A stretch of DNA of 12,493 nucleotides from Legionellales bacterium UBA4722 (lineage in GTDB: Bacteria; Pseudomonadota; Gammaproteobacteria; DSM-16500), in the NCBI GenBank assembly GCA_002404295.1, contig DHJK01000153.1, positions 15,426-27,918 on the forward strand, in the 5' to 3' direction. The notes beneath the pieces were generated by a model. That model saw nothing but the letters and a program-made list of their open reading frames with translations, was not told the DNA's origin and ran no database searches. Numbering within the stretch: the first letter of the stretch is position 1; the number at the start of each line of letters is the position of its first letter. Shown piece after piece: positions 7,137 to 12,493 of this stretch. The translations under genes were made by a program, and so were the position numbers.

Positions 7137-7498
7137 GTGCTATATCAGAAATGTGACTGTTGTATAAATCATCAAAGGATAAATATATATTTGTTGATAA
7201 TCGAATTGATTTTGTTAATTTTTTTATAGTTTCTATTTCGGATCTTGGTGTTTTCAAAAACCACATTCTTATTGTCGTCAGGAGGTAATTCTAATTCTTT
7301 TATTAGATGATGATAAATTTCGGCAACGATAATAGGATCAGAGTGCTCAAAAATGCTAATTGCCACAATTGCATCTGATATTAATTTTGTTCTGTTTTCA
7401 CTATACTCGTCCTTTTCTTTGAGAGAAGAGTTTGCCGCTTTCCATTCATTTTCTAACATTTTCAAATAAGGTTTGATTTGTTTGACTGTAATTGGTTT
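7137..7498 (-). repeat. Helical repeat A2, interrupted by the first frameshift
   Basis: Residues 1631-1710 match A units closely (YLKMLENEW, SSLKEKD, NRTKLISDAIVAI, EIYHHLIKEL). The expected distal part of the unit (SEIETIKKLTKSIRL, compare SEKTIDAINMIIKL of A1) is found only in the next frame, after the homopolymer at 7256-7260. Confidence 0.75.
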
Positions 7499-10400
7499 GC
7501 CATCTTTAAGCTCTTTTTCAATCGCTTGAAATAGTTTGATTGATTCTAGTCTGTAACCTTCGGCTTCCTCTTTTTTCACTATACGGAGAGAATTTTTTTG
7601 AAAGAACCTAACAGCTGCTACAGCATCTATTGTATTCGTTTTTTCATGGGCTAGATCCCTTTGTAATTTGTCGAGTATATTATATCTATTAGCTCCAAGC
7701 TGACCGAGCTTCGATATTGCGCCAGAGATAAAATTGTGTCTACTTTCGATATCTTTATTTTCGGCTGGTAAATTTTCTGCTGTTTCTTGAATCGTCCATC
7801 CAGCTTGTATGAGTTCTAAGTATTTAATTATTAATTTATTTAGATCTTTTTCCTTTATTGAGTTAGCATCAAAATCAGCTAGTATTTGCTCTTGTTCTTT
7901 TTTTATCTCAGGAATGCGCTGTAAGATTAACTCACGGAATGGTTCATTTAGCGATGAATCAGACTGTAGTGGGTTATCGTTTCTTAATTTTATTATCATG
8001 TTTATTGCATCAATTGTTTTCTCAGACAATAATGGCTCTCTAGTATCAACAAGAAACCTTAATTCTTGTATTAAGCGGGTATATATTTCAGTGATTAAAA
8101 GAGGATCTGATTTTTCTAACATACTGATTGCATCGATTGCATCTTCTATTAATTTAATTCTAAGTTTACTTTGTTGTGTAGGATCGTCTTTTGGTTTAAG
8201 AGTAGAATCAATAACATCCCATTCAGCTTTAAGTTGATTTAAATATCTAAGCATTTGATCAGTGGAAGCGATGTCAGTGGCTTTTTGTTCTTTTAGTTCT
8301 TCTTGAATTTGGATCATTATTTTATTTGTTTCTTTGCTTTGATATTTAGCGATGTCTTTTTTTAGGTCTCTGCGATGTAGTCTCTGTTTTTGAACTATAT
8401 CTATATTTGTTAAATTAATCTTCTTTAAGAAATCTAGCGTTACTTGAGGGTTAGTTTTGAAATCATTCTGATTCAGTATTTTTAAATGTTCAATTATTTT
8501 ATCTTGAGTTTTATGATCAATTCTATCAATATGATTTAGCAAATGAATTGCAATAGAATAATTTAAGTTCTTAAGGTCATAATTTATATCATTTATATCT
8601 ATTTGGTTTTTTTTACGTTGCAGACGTTCGGTCTCAGTATGGAAAGCAGATAAAATATCTTGATCTGTTTTTATCTTAGGAGGTAAATGGGTTAAAATCT
8701 CGTATGTTTCATAAAAATCGGGCGGACTTCTTGACGATATTAGGCGTTCTATCGATTCTTTAATATTATTTCTTTCTTCAGTGGTGAGTTTTTTGAGTTT
8801 TTTGAAGTTTTGAAATAGTGAATATCCAATTTTTCTATTTAATTGAAAGCTATCAGTGTTTGCGTTAACTTTAGCGGCTTTCTCTTTAACTATTTTAATT
8901 GTATCATCTATTTGTGAGATTATAGCTGTTAATTTGTCACGCTCATTGGGCTGCAAAGAATTTTGTAATTCATGCGTAGATTTTAATAATTCGGCTAGAA
9001 GTAGAGGGTATCTAGGGATGCGTTGGATTGGCAAAATAGCTATTTCTTGTGCAGTTGCTTTATCGTAGTAAATTATATTATCCGGTTTAAGTGAATCGCT
9101 TAATCTTGCATCTGCATTGACAACTTTATTCTCGGTAAGAAATATTTTCAGCCATTCAAAATCATATATTCCTTCTGCGCATGAGTTAAATGAATCTTTA
9201 AGCGCATCTGAGTTAAAAAATTCTAATACTATTTGTATATTTTTAATATTGTCATTGAGTTGCAACTCATCTAGTGGTTTTTGAAAAGATTTTTCGTCCC
9301 TAAATAGTGTTTCATTTGCAGAATAAATCATTCTACTTTTTAATTGTTTTGCTAGAAACCTTACATCGTCGTCATTAGTTTTGTCATCACTTACCGCAGT
9401 TAACGTACCTTTTAATTCATCTACGCGATCATAAAATGAATGTTCTGTTTTGCATATCTCCTTTATTAATTCATACACTTTGCTCATGGATTTTTGTTGT
9501 GGTGTTTCCGCTTCCATTACTTTTTCTTCAACCGGCTGCTTGACTGCTGGGAGAATTTCAGGGGGAGCCAATTCCTTCAAAAATGCTTTTATATACTCAT
9601 CTTTATTTTGAGTAATTTTATTCGCAGCTATAGAATAAGCGTTTATAGCACTAGGCGATATTGCTGAATCGGCAATCCACTCTTTTTCTACGCCATATTT
9701 TGGATCAGTCGATAGCGCATTTTTGATTATCAGAGCTGTTAATGTATCATTTTTTTGTAGCGCCACGTCCATTACGTTGATCCAATGCTCGATCACTTTT
9801 GCTTGTACTGCTTTATTTTGATATGTGGCTAGTTCAATTTGGATTAATCCAGCTTGACTATCGATATATGCGGTTAGGTTCTCACTATTGTTTAATGTGT
9901 GTAAGTGGGTATGGTAATCGGTGGTTAATGCTATGATTTTTTGTTGAACAAGATCTCTTTCCAGCGATTCAATTGTATCTTTTTCTTTTCGTCCTTCATC
10001 TGTTTCAAGAAATAAAAATAACGAATCATCACGATAAAGTCTATCTAGGTATTCTCTTGTTGGGTGGTTATCATCAATACTTTGTTGGGTCATGATTGCG
10101 ATGAATAAAATCATGCCAATCACGCTGGGTTCTTCTTTAGGCTGATTTCGTTTTTTATTTTCTTGTAGGTTACTTTTTACTCGTTCAATTTTTTCTAATA
10201 GTTCTAGGCTAATTGGCTTGTATGTTTTACAAAGCTGAGTTAGATTTTCTATTTGTATTTTTGTATTTTTTATATTTTCACGAACTGATGTAATTTTTTC
10301 TTTGATTCTTTCTAAAGATAAATCATCAAGTTCCATCTCATCAGGATTGAGATCAATGCTATATTCTATGTCAGATAATTGTCTATTTAGTAAGAAAAGG

Positions 10401-12388
10401 TATCCTGTATGGTCTGTCTTAAGCTGTTTTAACGCTTCACGGCTGTGCGTTGTGCTTAATTGTCCTAATTTAAAAATATCCAGTAACCGTTTTTCTTCAC
10501 TGATAGGGCTATATGGATATGGATTAGTATATCTATTTAGATATGCTACTAATTCTTTTTGATCATTAATATCTAATGAACTTATGTTCTCTGGTTTTAA
10601 AAGTAAACTTATAAGCGGTAGTTGTCTTTTAAAGGAATCGTTACTTTCGTCACTTTCGTAATCTGATGCTATTTTGTTTGCCTTTTTTGATTGCTTATCA
10701 ACGATTTTGTTCAAGTTGTCTAAACTAGCCAGTAAATCGGCGTAGGATGCTTGATTTTTTACTTGTTCTTTATTAGTGTTTTTATAATTATGATCTTCTT
10801 TAGGAGCAAGTGTAACAGGCGCAGTACTACTAGATGTGTTGTTCTGTGATACTCCTACAGCTGCTGTAGGAGTTGTAAGGGTGCCTGTCGTGGATATATT
10901 GTGCTGTGTTGTATCAGTACTTTCCGTATTCTGCTTTTCAATGGGTATCTTAGGCTCCATTTCCCTCTCTAAGCTAATTTTTGATCTTTGGTAGGTAAGC
11001 ATATCTTTTCGACTTTTTACGTGTGATTCATATTCCTTTGATTGATCGGGGTTTTTTGTATTTTTATGCACGATACCAAGATCATCTTCATCTAAACTTA
11101 ATTCATCAGCCCAATTTTTATTTGTTGGGTCAGTATAATTTCTAGCAATTTTTTTAATTGCGGCTAGTTTAAACGGATTAATATCTGAATCATTTAAAAT
11201 ATCGGCTTCGCTTAAATAATCATTTGGATTTTCTGTTTTAAATTCGGGTGACTGTTTGGCAAATTCTTTCACAATTTCACGTATTACATGAAAACCACAG
11301 GCCGCATCATTGCCTTGCATGTTGGCATAGTCGATATGGCATTTAATACCATGAGTAATTCCTTCGATATTTTTTTTGATTATTTCATTTTGTATGCTAT
11401 GTTTACTTTCTTGGGTTTTGCTTTCTACTTGTTTCGCTGACATTGGATCTATCAGAACGGAACTCTGAACGCCATTTGAGTCTACTATTATTTTTAAGAG
11501 CACAAAATGAGCCGCGCCATTGTTAGTTGGAAAAAATATTGTTCTTGGCTTTTTATCGTCTGATTTTTTAACCCTAGCTATTTCTGATTTGATAAATTCT
11601 TTAAAAGTTTCTTTTTCTACAAAATCTTTATTATGAATATCAATCTCTGTGAGGTAGATCGTGATGGGTGGTTTATCTAACGTGTGGGTAGGGTCATAAT
11701 ATCCTTTTAATGCAGATTTTATGTCGTTAGTATATAGGAAATCGTCTATTGTGAGATATCCTTTACTCATGAGAGTAGATGCAATAGATATTATTGATGG
11801 TTTTTCTTTTTCTTTTTGAATTTTTATTTTTTCTGCTTCATCTTTTTCAGCTAAGTTTGTGATAAAGGTTTTAATTGTCTTTAAGGGAAATTCATTTTGC
11901 TGATCTAGTATCTTATCATATCCTTTTTCTTTAATTAAGTTTGCGATACGGGTTTGAAATATCTCTAAGGCTAATGCATCTTTTTGCTTTAGCATTTTAT
12001 CATATTCTACGCTTAAGTATTTTAATTGTTTTGTTAGAGTTTTTATGTCGTCATTACTTTTTTCATATATCAACTCTTTAAAAATTAAGAGCATCGGCGG
12101 AAGAGCGTCTCCATTTTGATCATAGCCAGCAAAATTAAAAAATGGATTGCTCGCTTCTAATGCGTTAGAAAAAATGAGTCTTTCTTGGATTGTTATATTT
12201 AGAAGAAGTGATTTCATTAAGTCTTTACAAAGTGTTCTTCTTGTTTCAGTAGGGTTTGTAATATGATCGATCAAGTACATATAATCTTGATTCCTGGGGT
12301 CTGAGATACTCAGGACGTAGTCGGCTATTGCCACTTTATTGACGTCGACCTCATTTTCTAGTGGCGTATCTTTGATTATTCGTGGCAT
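7172..12388 (-). CDS. Giant multidomain protein, N-terminal part: CE-clan protease, RasGEF-like and RhoGEF domains
   Basis: The 1738 residues read, in order: an N-terminal helical region (1-240); a CE-clan cysteine-protease-like domain (~240-380); a charged segment and a Ser/Thr-rich linker (488-530); a helical, partly coiled-coil region (540-800); a RasGEF (Cdc25)-like domain (~800-950); a Dbl-homology RhoGEF domain (967-1175); a degenerate helical duplication (1186-1343); and three helical repeats A-B-A from 1373 onward. No signal peptide or membrane segment is seen. The mix of eukaryotic-type domains points to a protein delivered into host cells, probably by a Dot/Icm system, to alter small-GTPase signalling and ubiquitin-like modification; this is inference. 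The ATG start has a good ribosome site (GGGAGAG) and an upstream TATAAT. Residues 1711-1738 (FENTKIRNRN...) are out-of-frame junk after a frameshift at 7256-7260. The continuation is the minus-strand frame ending at 4122. Confidence 0.85.
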   Translation of the reverse strand: MPRIIKDTPLENEVDVNKVAIADYVLSISDPRNQDYMYLIDHITNPTETRRTLCKDLMKSLLLNITIQERLIFSNALEASNPFFNFAGYDQNGDALPPMLLIFKELIYEKSNDDIKTLTKQLKYLSVEYDKMLKQKDALALEIFQTRIANLIKEKGYDKILDQQNEFPLKTIKTFITNLAEKDEAEKIKIQKEKEKPSIISIASTLMSKGYLTIDDFLYTNDIKSALKGYYDPTHTLDKPPITIYLTEIDIHNKDFVEKETFKEFIKSEIARVKKSDDKKPRTIFFPTNNGAAHFVLLKIIVDSNGVQSSVLIDPMSAKQVESKTQESKHSIQNEIIKKNIEGITHGIKCHIDYANMQGNDAACGFHVIREIVKEFAKQSPEFKTENPNDYLSEADILNDSDINPFKLAAIKKIARNYTDPTNKNWADELSLDEDDLGIVHKNTKNPDQSKEYESHVKSRKDMLTYQRSKISLEREMEPKIPIEKQNTESTDTTQHNISTTGTLTTPTAAVGVSQNNTSSSTAPVTLAPKEDHNYKNTNKEQVKNQASYADLLASLDNLNKIVDKQSKKANKIASDYESDESNDSFKRQLPLISLLLKPENISSLDINDQKELVAYLNRYTNPYPYSPISEEKRLLDIFKLGQLSTTHSREALKQLKTDHTGYLFLLNRQLSDIEYSIDLNPDEMELDDLSLERIKEKITSVRENIKNTKIQIENLTQLCKTYKPISLELLEKIERVKSNLQENKKRNQPKEEPSVIGMILFIAIMTQQSIDDNHPTREYLDRLYRDDSLFLFLETDEGRKEKDTIESLERDLVQQKIIALTTDYHTHLHTLNNSENLTAYIDSQAGLIQIELATYQNKAVQAKVIEHWINVMDVALQKNDTLTALIIKNALSTDPKYGVEKEWIADSAISPSAINAYSIAANKITQNKDEYIKAFLKELAPPEILPAVKQPVEEKVMEAETPQQKSMSKVYELIKEICKTEHSFYDRVDELKGTLTAVSDDKTNDDDVRFLAKQLKSRMIYSANETLFRDEKSFQKPLDELQLNDNIKNIQIVLEFFNSDALKDSFNSCAEGIYDFEWLKIFLTENKVVNADARLSDSLKPDNIIYYDKATAQEIAILPIQRIPRYPLLLAELLKSTHELQNSLQPNERDKLTAIISQIDDTIKIVKEKAAKVNANTDSFQLNRKIGYSLFQNFKKLKKLTTEERNNIKESIERLISSRSPPDFYETYEILTHLPPKIKTDQDILSAFHTETERLQRKKNQIDINDINYDLKNLNYSIAIHLLNHIDRIDHKTQDKIIEHLKILNQNDFKTNPQVTLDFLKKINLTNIDIVQKQRLHRRDLKKDIAKYQSKETNKIMIQIQEELKEQKATDIASTDQMLRYLNQLKAEWDVIDSTLKPKDDPTQQSKLRIKLIEDAIDAISMLEKSDPLLITEIYTRLIQELRFLVDTREPLLSEKTIDAINMIIKLRNDNPLQSDSSLNEPFRELILQRIPEIKKEQEQILADFDANSIKEKDLNKLIIKYLELIQAGWTIQETAENLPAENKDIESRHNFISGAISKLGQLGANRYNILDKLQRDLAHEKTNTIDAVAAVRFFQKNSLRIVKKEEAEGYRLESIKLFQAIEKELKDGKPITVKQIKPYLKMLENEWKAANSSLKEKDEYSENRTKLISDAIVAISIFEHSDPIIVAEIYHHLIKELELPPDDNKNVVFENTKIRNRNYKKINKINSIINKYIFIL
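7256..7260 (-). other. Frameshift site 1 (homopolymer of five)
   Basis: The coding strand reads GTGGTTTTTGAAAAC. Dropping one T converts VVFENTK into VVLKTPR, which runs on into the rest of repeat A2. The present frame drifts into an Asn/Lys/Ile-rich tail with no repeat similarity and stops at 7172. Confidence 0.7.
7550..7879 (-). repeat. Helical repeat B1
   Basis: Residues 1504-1613 form the first B-type unit: SIKEKDLNKLIIKYLELIQAGW, QETAENLPAENK, SRHNFISGAISKL, DKLQRDLAHEK. The B signature is Y/F-L-x-x-I-x-x-x-W/F, Q-E-x-x-x-x-L, S-R-x-x-x-I-x-x-A-I-x-x-L, with a more variable C-terminal part. Confidence 0.7.
7973..8272 (-). repeat. Helical repeat A1
   Basis: Residues 1373-1472 form the first A-type unit: MLRYLNQLKAEW, DSTLKPKD (1394-1401), LRIKLIEDAIDAI, EIYTRLIQEL, then LSEKTIDAINMIIKL. 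The A signature is Y-L-x-x-L-x-x-E-W, S-x-L-x-x-K-D, R-x-K-L-I-x-D-A-I-x-A-I, I-Y-x-x-L-I. Confidence 0.75.
8360..8833 (-). repeat. Degenerate internal duplication of a ~70-residue helical unit after the DH domain
   Basis: Residues 1186-1256 and 1274-1343 share the spacing of IGYSLFQNFKKL with LNYSIAIHLLNH, ERNNIKESIERL with QDKIIEHLKIL, and a distal DI-plus-basic segment. Identity is low, so the duplication is old or partly coincidental. The region is all-helical and occupies the place of a PH domain. Confidence 0.4.
8864..9490 (-). other. Dbl-homology (RhoGEF) domain
   Basis: Residues 967-1175 match the eukaryotic DH domain. Conserved region 1 is VYELIKEICKTEHSFYDRV (971-989), including Glu977 at the position of the near-invariant switch-contacting Glu. 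Conserved region 3 is ILPIQRIPRYPLLLAELLK (1118-1136), almost a consensus match to the family's KPVQRIxxYPLLLxELLK. The final helix (NERDKLTAIISQIDDTIKIVKE, 1148-1169) is also typical. No PH domain follows; helical repeats take its place. Exchange on Rho, Rac or Cdc42 is predicted. Confidence 0.85.
9539..9991 (-). other. RasGEF (Cdc25-homology)-like domain
   Basis: Residues ~800-950 follow the RasGEF pattern recalled from human SOS1: NLTAYIDSQAGLIQIEL, then AKVIEHWINVMDVALQ (863-878; family: R-A-x-V-I-x-x-F-I-x-I-A), TLTALIIKNALSTDP (882-896; family: F-x-x-L-x-A-I-x-S-x-L-x-S) with KEW for the family K-x-T-W (902-904), and DEYIKAFLKELAPPEILP, which lines up with the SOS1 stretch ending NPPCVPF. 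The N-terminal half of the domain is only vaguely matched, so catalytic competence for a Ras-family GTPase is uncertain. Legionella LegG2 is a known effector with a RasGEF domain. Confidence 0.55.
10799..10927 (-). other. Ser/Thr-rich low-complexity linker
   Basis: Residues 488-530 are dominated by Thr, Ser, Ala, Asn and Pro (TESTDTTQHNISTTGTLTTP and on). They separate the protease domain from the helical and exchange-factor domains and are likely a flexible hinge. Confidence 0.65.
10851..10873. repeat. Perfect 11-bp inverted repeat within the linker coding sequence
   Basis: ACTCCTACAGC and GCTGTAGGAGT face each other around a single T. The repeat encodes part of the Thr/Ala/Val linker, around residues 506-513. 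It is the most perfect palindrome seen in the window. Confidence 0.6.
11264..11536 (-). other. CE-clan cysteine protease core (Ulp1/YopJ-like)
   Basis: Residues ~285-375 of the giant protein contain the full clan CE set: His294 in GAAHFVLLKI, Asp314 in VLIDPMS, Gln358 in MQGND and Cys364 in AACGFHVI. The Gln-to-Cys distance of 6 equals that of yeast Ulp1, and the His-Asp distance of 20 is within clan range. The strand pattern before (TIFFPTNN) and after His fits the fold. Clan members remove SUMO, NEDD8 or ubiquitin, or act as acetyltransferases (YopJ); which applies here cannot be told. Confidence 0.7.
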
Positions 12389-12422
12389 TAAGACTCTCCC
12401 GTTGTATTTCCTACGTTATGGT

Positions 12423-12482
12423 AATATTATAGCTCATACATAGTAAATTGCATCGATTTCAATCGATAGTAGCTATAATATT
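12423..12482. promoter_or_regulatory. Divergent promoter region with a 12-bp inverted repeat
   Basis: AATATTATAGCT (12423-12434) and AGCTATAATATT (12471-12482) are exact inverted copies. Each carries a TATAAT facing outward: one leftward to the giant gene, one rightward (12474-12479) towards a gene beyond the window. Between them lies ATCGATT-TC-AATCGAT (12452-12467), a second inverted repeat suitable as an operator. Confidence 0.45.
12426..12431 (-). promoter_or_regulatory. -10 element for the giant gene
   Basis: A perfect TATAAT on the minus strand lies 37 nt before the ATG at 12388, implying a leader of roughly 30 nt. The gap contains a GGGAGAG ribosome site (12401-12395) at good spacing. 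No convincing -35 hexamer is present at 16-18 nt, so an activator or alternative sigma use is possible. No PmrA-type TTAA pair is seen. Confidence 0.5.
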
Positions 12483-12493
12483 TTATGTTATAT

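Larger units (their letters stand above)
4122..12388 (-). other. Frame-disrupted single gene for a ~2754-residue multidomain effector-like protein
   Basis: The two minus-strand frames (12388-7172 and 7136-4122) read as one gene carrying two +1 shifts. The first frame departs from the repeat pattern after Val1710, at the A5 run 7256-7260 (T5 on the coding strand). The next frame over stays open from there to ~7105 and continues the A-type repeat (PRSEIETIKKLTKSIRL). The second shift is at the T6 run 7128-7133, after which the third frame carries on with the B-type repeat (MKESDLKKEITRFLELI). Removing one base from each run leaves 8265 nt, exactly 2755 codons including the stop. Either the gene has decayed or these are homopolymer sequencing errors; the lack of other breaks in more than 8 kb favours error or very recent mutation. 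It is strikingly AT-rich beside the dehydrogenase operon. Confidence 0.75.

Noticed and set aside
7100..7270. Programmed ribosomal frameshifting at the split
   Set aside because: Two separate +1 shifts about 125 nt apart would be needed, with no slippery heptamer plus pseudoknot arrangement visible; mutation or sequencing error is simpler.
7809..10562. Plus-strand open frames of 70-142 codons within the giant gene
   Set aside because: They are antisense shadows of recognisable protein domains and have no family features.
4122..12388. CRISPR array, tRNA, rRNA or insertion sequence in the long minus-strand region
   Set aside because: The repeats are protein-level units of ~300 nt with diverged DNA, not short identical repeats; no cloverleaf, rRNA motif or transposase was seen.

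Overview
The window looks like a piece of a gammaproteobacterial genome from an intracellular lineage, most plausibly Legionellales (Coxiella, Legionella, Rickettsiella or Berkiella relatives). This is inferred from a moderately AT-rich E1alpha-E1beta-E2 operon of the type seen in that group, next to a much more AT-rich giant gene with eukaryotic-like domains and a lysine/arginine-rich C-terminus like that of Dot/Icm type IV effectors. No taxonomic marker gene is present, so the placement is tentative.

Positions 1-604 hold a stand-alone cyclic-nucleotide-binding-domain (CAP_ED) protein. Positions 676-3783 are a tight three-gene operon for a 2-oxoacid dehydrogenase complex (pyruvate or branched-chain type): E1 alpha, E1 beta and a single-lipoyl E2, with 8-nt and 4-nt gene overlaps. 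No E3 lies nearby. Positions 3784-4121 form a convergent intergenic zone. It carries a fragment of a RES-domain gene (NAD+ phosphorylase toxin family) bracketed by short inverted GTCATTGC repeats.

Positions 12388-4122 (minus strand) are filled by two open frames of 1738 and 1004 codons that I read as one gene broken by two single-base frameshifts in homopolymer runs (7256-7260 and 7128-7133). Removing one base from each run gives a continuous 2754-residue protein. In order it contains: a CE-clan (Ulp1/YopJ-like) cysteine protease with a visible His-Asp-Gln-Cys set; a Ser/Thr-rich linker; a coiled-coil-rich region; a RasGEF (Cdc25)-like domain; a Dbl-homology RhoGEF domain with near-textbook conserved regions 1 and 3; a degenerate helical duplication; eight alternating helical repeats (A-B-A-B-A-B-A-B); and an unrecognised cysteine-containing C-terminal domain with a charged, coiled tail. 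The alternation runs exactly through the frameshifted junction, which is the best evidence that the two frames were one gene.

The combination of a predicted ubiquitin/SUMO-type protease or acetyltransferase with Ras-type and Rho-type exchange-factor domains in one bacterial polypeptide is the outstanding feature. It suggests a host-directed effector acting on small GTPase signalling. Upstream of it, at the right edge, is a compact divergent promoter region with TATAAT on both strands inside a 12-bp inverted repeat.
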